From contig DASYVJ010000065.1 of assembly GCA_035937155.1 (NCBI GenBank), positions 73,002-137,001 on the forward strand: DNA of 64,000 nucleotides. The letters run 5' to 3'. A program made the translations under genes and the position numbers. The notes beneath the pieces were generated by a model. The model searched no databases, had not been told where the DNA came from, and saw nothing but the letters and a program-made list of their open reading frames with translations. Source of the stretch: Palsa-870 sp035937155 (GTDB taxonomy: Bacteria > Chloroflexota > Dormibacteria > Dormibacterales > Dormibacteraceae). Below are positions 1 to 8,334 of the stretch, piece by piece (position 1 is the stretch's first letter; each line of letters begins with the position of its first letter).

Positions 1-254
1 TCGACGCAGCGGTCCGCCGCGCGTGGCCGGCGATCCGGGATTCGAATACCTCGACATTCATAACCTGCGTGATCCTTGGCTTCGTAGGTCCCTCTCAGGT
101 CAAGGGGTTCGCAATCACGCTCGGCATCGGTGTTATCGCCAGCCTGATCTCGTCGATCATCGTGACCCACAACTTGCTGGCGATCGTCATGACGGGCAGC
201 GGCCTGCGCAGGCCGGCGCTGATGGGAGTCGACCGCAGTGTCCGAACTGTCTGA
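1..254 (+). CDS. secD: SecD C-terminal end (partial, 5' cut by window)
   Basis: This is the last part of the SecD subunit of the SecDF complex, a membrane factor that uses the proton gradient to help pull exported proteins through SecYEG. The open frame enters from the window edge at base 3 and stops at TGA 252-254. The visible residues include the family pattern AIRDSNTSTFI, then a glycine-rich turn followed by VKGFAITLGIGVIASL, which are the last two transmembrane helices of SecD. The final 20 residues are a short cytoplasmic tail. secF begins 17 bases before the stop, so the two genes are translationally coupled. The N-terminal part lies outside the window. Confidence 0.93.
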   Translation, partial: DAAVRRAWPAIRDSNTSTFITCVILGFVGPSQVKGFAITLGIGVIASLISSIIVTHNLLAIVMTGSGLRRPALMGVDRSVRTV

Positions 255-1233
255 CGTCGGGGCCGAGCAGCAGACGGCGGACATCGTGGCCAACGCAGCG
301 CCAAAAGAGGAGCCCAGGCCTGAGCCTCGAGTCCGCAAGCTGAACGTCATCGGTCGTAGAAACGTGTTCTTTGCGATCTCGCTCCTGATCATCATCCCCG
401 GCATCATCTCGATGGCGACCCAGCACTTCCGCCTTGGGATCGACTTCGCGGGTGGAACGGAGCTCACCGTCACCTTTGCAAGCCAACCCTCTCTGACACA
501 GGTCGAGAATGCCGTCGCGTCCGAGAACATCAACGGGTCCGTGGTCCAGACCCAGGGCGGTTTCATCATCCGCTACCCGGTTCTGAACCCCGCGCAGCAG
601 ACCTCAGTCCAGAACGACCTGAGGAACCGACTCGGGGAAATGACGGTCAACCAGATCCTGGAGGTTGGCGGCACGATCGCCGGGGAGACGATCACGTTCG
701 CGCTCCTGGCTGTGGTGCTGGCCTCGGTCGCCATCCTGTTCCTGCTCGCGATCCGGTTCCGCAACGTGCCGGGAGGCTGGCGAGCCGGCTTTCAGTTCGG
801 TGGCTCCGCGCTGGCGGCTTTGCTGCACGACGTATTCCTCCTCACCGGTGTGTTCTCGATCCTCGGCAAGGTCTTGAACCTTCGCATTGGAGAGATCGAC
901 AGCCTCTTCGTGACCGCAGTGCTCACAGTGGTCGGTTTCTCCGTGCACGACACGATCGTCGTGTTCGACAGGATTCGAGAAAACCTGCGGGTCAGCCAGC
1001 GCCTCTCCTTTGAGCAGGTCGTGAACCTCAGCATCATGCAAACAGCAGCGCGGTCCATCATCACGAGCTTCACCGTCGTCCTAGTGCTGGCGGCGATCCT
1101 CATCGCCGGCGGCGCGACGCTGAAGGGCTTCGCCCTGGCGCTGATCATCGGCATCGTGTCCGGGACGTACAGCTCGATCTTCAACGCGGCCCCGCTGCTC
1201 GTCGTGTGGAGACGGCTTCAACCACTCCGTTAG
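238..1233 (+). CDS. secF: Protein translocase subunit SecF
   Basis: SecF is the partner of SecD in the inner-membrane translocase accessory complex. The product is 331 residues, normal for the family. A cytoplasmic N-terminus of about 45 residues precedes the first membrane helix, then comes the family signature GIDFAGGTELTV near residue 63, a periplasmic P4-type domain, and five clustered helices in the C-terminal half with the conserved VGFSVHDTIVVFDRIREN segment near residue 231. The start is GTG at 238 inside secD. The overlapping arrangement and order secD-secF are typical. rimP follows after 32 bases. Confidence 0.95.
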   Translation: MSELSDVGAEQQTADIVANAAPKEEPRPEPRVRKLNVIGRRNVFFAISLLIIIPGIISMATQHFRLGIDFAGGTELTVTFASQPSLTQVENAVASENINGSVVQTQGGFIIRYPVLNPAQQTSVQNDLRNRLGEMTVNQILEVGGTIAGETITFALLAVVLASVAILFLLAIRFRNVPGGWRAGFQFGGSALAALLHDVFLLTGVFSILGKVLNLRIGEIDSLFVTAVLTVVGFSVHDTIVVFDRIRENLRVSQRLSFEQVVNLSIMQTAARSIITSFTVVLVLAAILIAGGATLKGFALALIIGIVSGTYSSIFNAAPLLVVWRRLQPLR

Positions 1234-1265
1234 AGCGGGTGTAAAGTCTTCTTAGAAGCCGCCAC

Positions 1266-1736
1266 ATGCCGACCTGGCCCATACCGTCCATCAGAGCGCT
1301 GCTCGAGCCCACCGTCAAACACATGGGCTACGAGCTGTACTCGCTTGACCAGTCAGGTCACTCGGGTCGGACTCTCCGTATCGCGATCGACCGCAGCGAG
1401 CCGATCACGATCGCTGACTGCGAGCGCGTGAGCCGAATCGCCGGGCCGCTCATCGATCACTCCAACCTCGTCGCAGGTCCGTATGACCTTGAAGTCTCGT
1501 CACCTGGCGCTGAGCGCCCTCTGCGCAATCACGGGGAGTACGAGCGATTCAATGGCAGGCGGGTCAACGTGCGGTATCGCACCGGCGAGTCGGAGACCGT
1601 GGTCGAAGGCCCGCTGGTGGCAGTCGATCAAGCGGGCATCGCCGTGCAAGCTCAGGGTGTCCGCGGGCGGGCGCCGGTAATCGTTCACATAGGATGGGAT
1701 GACGTTGTCGCGGGCAGGCTCGCGCTCGCAATCTGA
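1266..1736 (+). CDS. rimP: Ribosome maturation factor RimP
   Basis: RimP assists assembly of the 30S ribosomal subunit. The 156-residue product has the expected two-domain form: an alpha/beta N-terminal domain with MGYELYSLD near residue 20, the conserved DLEVSSPGAERPL turn near residue 75, and a C-terminal SH3-like barrel that begins at the following YERFNGRRV. It starts at ATG 1266, 32 bases after secF. The reading frame overlaps nusA by 38 bases, the usual rimP-nusA-infB gene order. No odd features were seen. Confidence 0.93.
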   Translation: MPTWPIPSIRALLEPTVKHMGYELYSLDQSGHSGRTLRIAIDRSEPITIADCERVSRIAGPLIDHSNLVAGPYDLEVSSPGAERPLRNHGEYERFNGRRVNVRYRTGESETVVEGPLVAVDQAGIAVQAQGVRGRAPVIVHIGWDDVVAGRLALAI

Positions 1737-2730
1737 ACCGTCCACAGAGAGCCTGGGCGAGGCGCTGACAGCGCTCTGCGCCGAGGTGGGCATCCCCTTT
1801 GAGGAGATGCTGCACACAGTGGAGGGCGCGCTCGCTGGGGCATACGTGCGCGCCTTCAACCCCGCTGGTTTCGTGACCGTGAAGCTCGACATCACGACGG
1901 GTGCGCTCGACGTGCGAAGCCGCCTGGTGCGGCCCGATGGGACGGAGGTAATAGAGTCGCTGCCGGCCGAGAATTTCAAACGAATGGCCGCGCAGACCGC
2001 CAAGCATGCGGTGCTCCGGCACATCCACGACCTCGAGCGAGACAAGGTCATGCGGGACGTCGCCGAGCACAGGGGCGAGCTCGCGTCTGGAATCGTCGAT
2101 CGTGTCGAGGCCGGCACAGTCTTCGTCGACCTCGGGCGCATCGAAGGTGTGATGCCGCCTGAGGAGCAGATCCCCGGCGAGCAGCTGCACCCCGGCCGGC
2201 CGGTACTCGTCGTGATCCTCGAACCACAGCACAATCCGCGGCAGGCGCAGGTCCGCGTTTCGCGCGGCGCCCGTGCGTTCGTGCACCGTTTGCTCGAAGC
2301 CGAGGTGCCCGAGATCAAAGCCGGGACAGTACAGATCCGCTCCATCGCCCGCGAGCCGGGGCTGCGGACGAAGATCGCGGTCTCGGCGACGGAACCTGGG
2401 ATCGATCCTGTCGGCGCATGCGTCGGACCAAAGGGTGTGCGACATCGCGCGATCCTCAGCGAGCTGTCCAACGAGCACGTGGACATCGTTCCGTGGTCCG
2501 ACGACGCGGAGGTCTTCGTCGCCGCATCACTGGGCCCGGCCAAGCCAGAGGCCGTCTCGATCGACCGGAACACGAGGACCGCAACGGTGCTCGTCCCGCG
2601 CGGCCAGCTGTCTCTGGCCATCGGTCGCGACGGCCAGAACGCCCGCCTCGCGGCCAAGCTGACCGGCTTCCGCATCGACATCAAACCGAGCGACTCGGAC
2701 GTGGAGGCTGGTGGAGAAGCCGCGCCGTGA
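1699..2730 (+). CDS. nusA: Transcription termination/antitermination protein NusA
   Basis: NusA binds RNA polymerase and modulates pausing, termination and antitermination. The 343-residue product contains the N-terminal polymerase-binding domain (about 15-125), an S1 domain (about 132-205, starting GELASGIVDRVEAG), and two KH domains (about 205-340) with DPVGACVGPKG and LAIGRDGQNARLAAKLTG. There is no acidic C-terminal repeat region, as in most Gram-positive-like NusA proteins. The ATG at 1699 lies inside rimP, so a slightly later start is possible. The first KH signature reads GPKGVRHRAI, a small departure from the usual G-x-x-G-x-R-V pattern. The stop overlaps ylxR. Confidence 0.94.
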   Translation: MTLSRAGSRSQSEPSTESLGEALTALCAEVGIPFEEMLHTVEGALAGAYVRAFNPAGFVTVKLDITTGALDVRSRLVRPDGTEVIESLPAENFKRMAAQTAKHAVLRHIHDLERDKVMRDVAEHRGELASGIVDRVEAGTVFVDLGRIEGVMPPEEQIPGEQLHPGRPVLVVILEPQHNPRQAQVRVSRGARAFVHRLLEAEVPEIKAGTVQIRSIAREPGLRTKIAVSATEPGIDPVGACVGPKGVRHRAILSELSNEHVDIVPWSDDAEVFVAASLGPAKPEAVSIDRNTRTATVLVPRGQLSLAIGRDGQNARLAAKLTGFRIDIKPSDSDVEAGGEAAP

Positions 2731-2965
2731 GCCGGCGCGGACGTGCGTCGGATGCCGTCAGGAGGCCGGAAAGCAAGGTCTGATTCGCCTGGTTCGCCGG
2801 CCGGAGGGCGGCGCGGCCGTGGATGCGACGGGCCGGGCCACAGGACGTGGGGCGTACCTGCACGACGACCGGTCCTGCGTGGAAATCGCACGCAAAAAGC
2901 GCTCGCTGGATCGGGCGCTGCACACGACGATCCAGCCGGAGCTGTGGTCTGAGCTAGTCAAATGA
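2711..2965 (+). CDS. ylxR: YlxR-family (DUF448) RNA-binding protein
   Basis: This 84-residue protein matches the YlxR family, a small nucleic-acid-binding protein nearly always encoded between nusA and infB; in some bacteria it has been linked to RNase P or nucleoid function. The signature RTCVGCRQ occurs near residue 10, followed by a basic region and GRGAYLH. The GTG start at 2711 overlaps the end of nusA by 20 bases. Position and motif agree, so the identity is secure even though the exact role in this organism is unknown. Confidence 0.9.
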   Translation: MEKPRREPARTCVGCRQEAGKQGLIRLVRRPEGGAAVDATGRATGRGAYLHDDRSCVEIARKKRSLDRALHTTIQPELWSELVK

Positions 2966-3020
2966 GTCTCCTCCCCGCTCGCCGGGGAGGTGGCCCGCAA
3001 GGCCGGAGGGGGTGCGTCTG
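2966..3020. repeat. Dispersed palindromic repeat, copy A (ylxR-infB gap)
   Basis: Between ylxR and infB there is a perfect 8-bp stem (2970-2977 with 2983-2990, CCTCCCCG/CGGGGAGG) with a 5-base loop, followed by a purine-rich tail ending GGAGGGGGTG. The same C-rich arm, G-rich arm and GGGTG-like tail recur at six other places in the window. No run of T follows, so it is not a convincing intrinsic terminator. Confidence 0.75.
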
Positions 3021-3087
3021 AAGCAACCACCGCGATCGGGGCCTCAGGTTTCGAATTCGCGCTGGGCGGCATAATCATTGGTCGGGC

Positions 3088-5070
3088 ATGAAGTCACACG
3101 AACTCGCACGCGAACTTGGGATCAGCCAAAAAGAGCTGGTGAACTTTCTCCAGCAACGCCGGCTGACACGCAACGCCGCCGCGCCTCTGGCGCCAGGGGC
3201 GATCGAAGCTGCGCGTTCGGCCTTCAAACCAACCTCCGTCGCGGTGAAGATCGAGGCCAACGGCGACCGGCGTGTCGCCCTGCCTCCGACGCTGTCGGTG
3301 AAGGAGCTTGCCGAGAAGCTTGGTGTGGGCCCGGTCGAGGTGATCAAGAAGCTGATGGCGTCGAAGATCCTGGCCACCATCAACCAGGTCATCGACTTCG
3401 CGACGGCGGAGATCGTCGCCGACGAGTTCGGGTTCACCGTCGAACCGGTGCTCAGCGAGGACGTGGTCGCGGTCGAGTCCGCGGAGGGCGAAGGCGCCGT
3501 CGTCACGACGTCACGCGAGGAGCTGTTCTCGCTCGCCAATGAGGACCCCAGCAAGCTGGTCGTTCGGCCACCCATCGTCACGGTGCTCGGTCACGTGGAT
3601 CATGGCAAGACGTCGATCCTGGACGCGATCCGCAAGACCCGTGTGGCGGCGGGCGAGGCTGGAGGCATCACGCAGAGGATTGGCGCCTACAAGATTGAGA
3701 CCGCCGATGGTCATCCGGTGGTGTTCATCGACACGCCGGGCCATGAGGCTTTCACCGCCATGCGCGCCCGTGGCGCCCAGGTCACCGACATCGTCGTCCT
3801 CGTGGTTGCGGCCGATGACGGCGTCATGCCGCAGACGGTTGAGGCCATCCAGCACGCGCGCGCCGCGAGGGTGCCGATCATCGTCGCCATCAACAAGATG
3901 GACAAGGAAGGGGCCAACCCCGACCGGGTTCACCAGGAGCTCGCCACCAATGGCATCGTCACGCGCCACTACGGCGGTGAGCACGAGTGCGTTCACCTGA
4001 GCGCCAAGACCGGCAAGGGCATCGACGACCTGCTCACCACGATCGTCCTGTCCACCGACATCCTCGAGCTGAAGGCAAACCCGGACCGCAACGCGATCGG
4101 CACCATCGTCGACGCGCACCTCGAGCGGGGCCGCGGCCCGGTCGCGACCGTGCTCGTGCAGGGTGGGACGCTGAAGGTCGGCGACGACTTTGTTTGCGGC
4201 CACATCTACGGCCGCGTACGCGCCCTGGCGGACGACCTGGGTCGAAGCGTTACTGACGCGCCGCCCGCGACCCCGGTGGTCGTATCGGGTATGAGCGAGG
4301 TACCGCAGGCCGGCGACATCTTCCAGGTCGTGGGCTCAGAAAAAGTCGCACGTCAGATCGCCCTGACAAAGCTCTCCGAAAAACGTACCCAGGAGGCGGC
4401 CAGGGACTTTGCTCCGCGCATCACGCTCGAGGAGCTGGCACGTCGGACCAAGGAAGGCGAGGTCAAGGAGCTCAGCCTCGTCGTCAAGGCCGACGCGCAG
4501 GGCACGCTCGAAGCTGTCCTCAGCGCTCTGCAGAAGATCGAAGACCCAGTGGTGGCGATCAAGGTGGTCGGCCAGGGCGTCGGTGCGGTCAGCGACTCAG
4601 ACCTGCTGCTCGCGAGTGTGTCGAACGCGATCATCGTCAGCTTCAACCTCAAGCCGACGCCCGCGTCCACAGCCGCGGCGGAACGGGCGAAGGTCGAGGT
4701 GCGGTACTACGACGTCATCTACAAGCTGACAGAGGACGTGGAGCGCGCCGCCAAGGGCTTGCGCGAGCCGACGTACCGTCAGATCCGCGAGGGCAAGGTC
4801 GAGGTCATCACCCCGATCAAGATTCCGCGACTCGGTGTCATCGCCGGCAGCCGGGTGCTGGAGGGCAAGGTCACCCGTGGAGGCTGGGTCAAGCTGATAC
4901 GGGGAAAGGAGCAGATCCACGAAGGCCGGATCAGCTCGCTCAAGCATTTCAAGGAAGACGTTCGAGAGATGCCTGCCGGGCAGGAATGTGGAATCGCCGT
5001 GGAGGGCTACGAGGCTTTCGTGGCCGGTGACACGATGGAGACATACCGACTCGAACGAGAAGAACTCTAA
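3088..5070 (+). CDS. infB: Translation initiation factor IF-2
   Basis: IF-2 is the GTPase that brings initiator tRNA to the 30S subunit and promotes subunit joining. The 660-residue product has two short IF2N-type helical domains (about 1-45 and 70-120), the G1 motif GHVDHGKT near residue 169, G3 DTPGHEAF, G4 NKMDK, then the EF-Tu-like domain 2, domain 3 (about 440-560) and the fMet-tRNA-binding C-terminal domain. The linker between the N-terminal domain and the GTPase is short, giving a compact form. The ATG at 3088 has no strong ribosome binding site. rbfA follows after 35 bases. Confidence 0.96.
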   Translation: MKSHELARELGISQKELVNFLQQRRLTRNAAAPLAPGAIEAARSAFKPTSVAVKIEANGDRRVALPPTLSVKELAEKLGVGPVEVIKKLMASKILATINQVIDFATAEIVADEFGFTVEPVLSEDVVAVESAEGEGAVVTTSREELFSLANEDPSKLVVRPPIVTVLGHVDHGKTSILDAIRKTRVAAGEAGGITQRIGAYKIETADGHPVVFIDTPGHEAFTAMRARGAQVTDIVVLVVAADDGVMPQTVEAIQHARAARVPIIVAINKMDKEGANPDRVHQELATNGIVTRHYGGEHECVHLSAKTGKGIDDLLTTIVLSTDILELKANPDRNAIGTIVDAHLERGRGPVATVLVQGGTLKVGDDFVCGHIYGRVRALADDLGRSVTDAPPATPVVVSGMSEVPQAGDIFQVVGSEKVARQIALTKLSEKRTQEAARDFAPRITLEELARRTKEGEVKELSLVVKADAQGTLEAVLSALQKIEDPVVAIKVVGQGVGAVSDSDLLLASVSNAIIVSFNLKPTPASTAAAERAKVEVRYYDVIYKLTEDVERAAKGLREPTYRQIREGKVEVITPIKIPRLGVIAGSRVLEGKVTRGGWVKLIRGKEQIHEGRISSLKHFKEDVREMPAGQECGIAVEGYEAFVAGDTMETYRLEREEL

Positions 5071-5105
5071 ATATCAGCAACGGATTGCTGACTGCGGAGG
5101 TCGTT

Positions 5106-5483
5106 ATGACCAGCTACCGCGCGGATCAGGTTGGGGAGCAAGTGCGTGAGGAGATCATGTCCATCATTCGGCGCGACCTCAAGGACCCGCGGATCGGGTT
5201 CGTGAGCATCACCGGGGTTCGCATGTCGCCGGACCTGAGACAGGCACGTGTGCGCGTGAGCGTCCTCGGCAAGCCTGAGGAGCAGAAGGCGTCGATCGCC
5301 GGCCTGGTTTCAGCCAAGGGCCTGATCCGCCACGAGCTGGGCCGCCGGCTGCAGAACCTCAAGTTCTCACCCGACCTGCGCTTCGAGCTCGATGCTTCGA
5401 TCGAATACAGCGTCCACATCGCGGAGCTTCTGAAAGAGGTGCTGCCCAAGGGCAGGGGCGAAGCGGGGGAGAGCGAGTCATAG
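5106..5483 (+). CDS. rbfA: Ribosome-binding factor A
   Basis: RbfA is a single KH-fold protein required for maturation of 16S rRNA in the small subunit. I chose ATG 5106 because a GGAGG at 5096-5100 sits five bases upstream; a TTG at 5085 is in frame but has no such site. The resulting 125 residues begin MTSYRADQVGEQVREE and contain the family segment DPRIGFVSITGVRMSPDL and the C-terminal RFELDASIEYSVHIAELL. Its TAG stop at 5481-5483 overlaps an ATA codon that is the likely start of the next gene. Confidence 0.92.
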   Translation: MTSYRADQVGEQVREEIMSIIRRDLKDPRIGFVSITGVRMSPDLRQARVRVSVLGKPEEQKASIAGLVSAKGLIRHELGRRLQNLKFSPDLRFELDASIEYSVHIAELLKEVLPKGRGEAGESES

Positions 5484-6484
5484 CCACCGCCACGAAGAAT
5501 CCCCACGACTACGACGAGATCAAGGAGCTCATCGACGCCAACCAGGAGATCCTGATCTTCGGTCACAAGGACGCCGACGGCGACACCCTGGGGTGCAGCC
5601 TCGCGTTTGCCGAGGCTTTGCGCACCTCGGGCAAGGACGTGTGGGTGCTCATCCCTCCACCCCTGCCGGAGATGTACGAATTCCTGCCCGGTTTCAAAGC
5701 AATCGTCGCGGAGCCACCGCACGGCATCGACCCGCAGCTGGTGTTCTTCTTCGACTCGGGTAACCTTGAACGGTCCGGCAGCAGCGTCAAGAAGATCGCG
5801 TCACACGCGACCATCGTCAACATCGACCACCATCCGTCCAACTCGCGTTTTGGCGACGTGAACGTCATCGACTCCGACGCCTCGGCAGTAGGACAGATGG
5901 TCATCGAAATGCTTGATCACTTCGGTTATCCGATCACTCAAACGATGGCCGTGAATCTCTATGTGGCACTGCTGACCGATACCGGCGGATTCCGTCACGA
6001 GAACACGACGCCTCGCACCCTTGAGGACGCCGCTCGCCTCGCCCGTCTCGGGGCCGACCCCGGCAGCATCGCCACGATGGTCTACAAGATGCGGCCGGAA
6101 ACCACACTGAAGCTGAGCGGCCTTGCGCTGGCCACGATGCGCGTCGAGCTCGACGGCAGGCTGGCATGGGCAAACGTCACACGCCGCATGCTCAAAGAGG
6201 CCGGCGCGGTGATGGCCGAATCCGAGGGCATCATCGACACGCTGAACAGCATCGCCGGCCTGGAGCTGGCCATTCTCTTCAAAGAGGTGCACGACTCCCT
6301 GACCAAGATCAGCATTCGCAGCCGTGGCGCGGTCGATGCTGCCGCACTGTGCGCGACTTTTGGAGGGGGCGGGCACATCCGTGCTGCCGGCGCTGAGATC
6401 GAGCGCCCGATGGACGAGACGGTGAAGATGGTGCTGGCGGCGGCCAAGGAGGCGATTCTTGGCGCCTCGAAACAACAGCGCTAA
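5480..6484 (+). CDS. nrnA: DHH-family nanoRNase/pAp phosphatase (NrnA-like), probable ATA start
   Basis: NrnA-type enzymes degrade very short RNAs and dephosphorylate 3'-phosphoadenosine 5'-phosphate. The protein has the DHH-type motif GHKDADGDT near residue 28, a DHH signature inside NIDHHPSN near residue 114, and the C-terminal DHHA1 nucleotide-binding signature GGGGHIRAAG. The first in-frame ATG/GTG/TTG is TTG 5618, which would remove the first metal-binding motif. The only plausible start is ATA 5480, overlapping the rbfA stop as ATAG, eight bases after a strong GGAG at 5468-5471. That start gives 334 residues, a normal length. Translational coupling to rbfA is inferred. The family is certain; the start codon is an inference. 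Confidence 0.88.
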   Translation: MATATKNPHDYDEIKELIDANQEILIFGHKDADGDTLGCSLAFAEALRTSGKDVWVLIPPPLPEMYEFLPGFKAIVAEPPHGIDPQLVFFFDSGNLERSGSSVKKIASHATIVNIDHHPSNSRFGDVNVIDSDASAVGQMVIEMLDHFGYPITQTMAVNLYVALLTDTGGFRHENTTPRTLEDAARLARLGADPGSIATMVYKMRPETTLKLSGLALATMRVELDGRLAWANVTRRMLKEAGAVMAESEGIIDTLNSIAGLELAILFKEVHDSLTKISIRSRGAVDAAALCATFGGGGHIRAAGAEIERPMDETVKMVLAAAKEAILGASKQQR

Positions 6485-7376
6485 CCGACCTCTGTTTTCG
6501 ACCGGGGTTCTCAATGTCGACAAGGCGGCAGGTGAGACCTCTTTCGCGGTTGTCAGCCGCCTCCGCCGCCTGACGGGCGCTCATCGCGTCGGTCACGCCG
6601 GAACTCTCGATCCGCTCGCTACCGGCGTCCTGCCGATCCTTTTTGAGTCTGCGACCCGGCTTGCCGAGTTCGCGCTGCGGCTGCCCAAGACTTATGTCGC
6701 CGACATCCACCTCGGCTTCACCACGGCGACCGATGATGCCGAGGCAGAGCTCGAGCCGGTCGCGGACCCCAGCGGGCTGAGCGGTGATGATGTGCTCGAG
6801 GCGCTTGCCGAGTTTTCGGGTCGGATCATGCAAGAGCCGCCGGCCTTTTCTGCCGTCAAGGTGGACGGCCAGCGAGCTTACAAGCTCGCGCGGCGGGGCG
6901 ACGAGCCGAGGCCGAAGGCGCGAGAGGTCGAGGTCTACGAGTCGCGCCTCCTCGATTTCACGCCGGGTCCGAACGCGGTGGCACGGGTTGAGGTGCGCTG
7001 CGGGAGTGGAACGTATCTGCGCTCGATCGCCCGCGACCTAGGCCTGCGATTAACCGTCGGCGGGTATCTTGGGCGACTCGTTCGAACGGCCTATGGCAGC
7101 CTGACTATCGACGCGGCGGTCCGCGCCGCGGACTTGAATACAGCCGAAGACGTGCGCACCCGGCTCCTTCCGGCCGAAGTCATACTGCCGGACATGGAGC
7201 GGGTCAAGGTCAATGTCGAGCAGGAGGCGATGATCCGCCAGGGTCGCGCTGTCCGCGTGTTACCGGAGCCCGGCCCCGGCCTGATTCGAGCCCACGACTC
7301 GGTCGGCCGCCTCGTCGCGCTCGGGCACGCTGATCCGCTGCGGCGCACGTTCGTGCCCGAGAAGGTGCTGACCTGA
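6459..7376 (+). CDS. truB: tRNA pseudouridine(55) synthase TruB
   Basis: TruB converts U55 in the T-loop of tRNAs to pseudouridine. The 305-residue product has the catalytic motif GHAGTLDPLATGVLP near residue 45 with the active-site Asp, and GTYLRSIARDLG near residue 186. The C-terminal region resembles a PUA-like or TruB C-terminal domain. The TTG start at 6459 is supported by AAGGAGG at 6447-6453, five bases upstream. It overlaps the end of the nanoRNase gene by 26 bases in a different frame. This truB-ribF order is standard. Confidence 0.94.
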   Translation: MAPRNNSANRPLFSTGVLNVDKAAGETSFAVVSRLRRLTGAHRVGHAGTLDPLATGVLPILFESATRLAEFALRLPKTYVADIHLGFTTATDDAEAELEPVADPSGLSGDDVLEALAEFSGRIMQEPPAFSAVKVDGQRAYKLARRGDEPRPKAREVEVYESRLLDFTPGPNAVARVEVRCGSGTYLRSIARDLGLRLTVGGYLGRLVRTAYGSLTIDAAVRAADLNTAEDVRTRLLPAEVILPDMERVKVNVEQEAMIRQGRAVRVLPEPGPGLIRAHDSVGRLVALGHADPLRRTFVPEKVLT

Positions 7377-7389
7377 GGAGTCGAGTCCG

Positions 7390-8334
7390 CTGAAGGTCCA
7401 TCTCGGACTACCCACGAGCCACATTGGGGCCGTGGCGCTGACAATCGGCAGCTTCGACGGAGTGCATCTGGGGCACATCGACGTGATCCGCCATGTGATC
7501 GCGGCGGCCAAGGCCGGCGACGCACAGCCGACGCTCATCACATTCGAGCCGCACCCGCGCTGCGTGCTCGACCCGGCCAATTGCCCGCAGTCGATCACGA
7601 CGCTCCAGGAAAAGTTGGCGCTGATCGAGGCGGCCGGCATCGAGCACGCCATCGTGCTGCGATTCGACCGGGAGCTTGCTTCGCTGTCTCCGCAGGAGTT
7701 CGTCGACCGGCTCGCGACTGTGATGGATTTGCGGCGCTGGGTGATCGGCTATGACTTCGCTTTCGGACGCGGCCGAACGGGCAGCGCGCAGTGGCTGCGC
7801 GAGCACGGCCACCAGGTTGATATCGTCCCGCCATTCAAATTCGAGGGCCGCGAGCTGCACAGTTCGGAGGTGCGCCGGCTCATCACGGCAGGCGATGTCG
7901 ACCAGGCGAACAAGCTGCTGGGGCGTGAGTACTCAATGTCCGGGCCAGTCGAGGCAGGGGAGAAGGTCGGCCGCCAGCTGGGCTTCCCGACGGCGAACAT
8001 CGGCGTCGAGCCCAACAAGCTGATTCCGGCCCTCGGGGCATATGCGGGCCGGGCGAAGCACATCCCCTCGCCCGCGTCAGCGGGAGAGGGTCAGGGTGAG
8101 GGTGGCGGGGAGTTCATAGCCGCCTTGTCGGTCGGGTATCGCCCCACTTTCGGCGGCACGCAGCTGCGGGTCGAAGCTTTTCTGCTGGACTTCGAAGGCG
8201 ACCTGTACCAGCAGCGTCTCGAGCTCCGCTTCGTGCGTTACCTGCACCCGGACATCAAGTTTCCGACCACCGACGACCTGGTGCGTCAGCTCCACCAAGA
8301 CGTCGCCGACACGCGCCGGATCTCCGGCCGATGA
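7390..8334 (+). CDS. ribF: Bifunctional riboflavin kinase/FMN adenylyltransferase, repeat inserted in frame
   Basis: RibF makes FMN and FAD from riboflavin. The nucleotidyl-transferase domain shows GSFDGVHLGH and DFAFGRGRTG; the kinase domain shows FPTANI and the late GYRPTF. The GTG at 7432 would start just before the first strand, whereas the in-frame CTG at 7390, nine bases after GAGGAG at 7375-7380, restores a usual N-terminus (KVHLGLPTS...); I prefer CTG. About 17 residues between GAYAGRAK and FIAALSVGYRP (bases about 8062-8112) are encoded by a copy of the dispersed palindromic repeat. The insert lies in a loop between kinase strands, so the enzyme may still work. Confidence 0.9.
   Translation: MKVHLGLPTSHIGAVALTIGSFDGVHLGHIDVIRHVIAAAKAGDAQPTLITFEPHPRCVLDPANCPQSITTLQEKLALIEAAGIEHAIVLRFDRELASLSPQEFVDRLATVMDLRRWVIGYDFAFGRGRTGSAQWLREHGHQVDIVPPFKFEGRELHSSEVRRLITAGDVDQANKLLGREYSMSGPVEAGEKVGRQLGFPTANIGVEPNKLIPALGAYAGRAKHIPSPASAGEGQGEGGGEFIAALSVGYRPTFGGTQLRVEAFLLDFEGDLYQQRLELRFVRYLHPDIKFPTTDDLVRQLHQDVADTRRISGR
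8062..8112. repeat. Dispersed palindromic repeat, copy B (inside ribF)
   Basis: The sequence has an 11-base C-rich arm and an 11-base G-rich arm (one mismatch) around a GTCA loop, followed by GGTCAGGGTGAGGGTGG. It matches the tail of the other copies and is read in frame as IPSPASAGEGQGEGGG, a peptide that is not expected in RibF. Confidence 0.8.

Noticed and set aside
1500..2891. 463-codon open frame on the minus strand opposite rimP-nusA-ylxR.
   Set aside because: It is antisense to three well-supported genes, is Ser/Arg/Pro-rich and shows no family motif; long antisense frames are common in high-GC DNA.
2966..3020. Repeat copies as rho-independent terminators.
   Set aside because: The stems are strong but none is followed by a T run, two copies are inside coding sequences, and one sits beside a real terminator at 30413-30444.
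5470..5620. Frameshift or truncation at the 5' end of the nanoRNase gene.
   Set aside because: The frame is intact with all DHH motifs and a good ribosome binding site before ATA 5480; a non-AUG start explains the data better than an error, especially as other genes show the same pattern.
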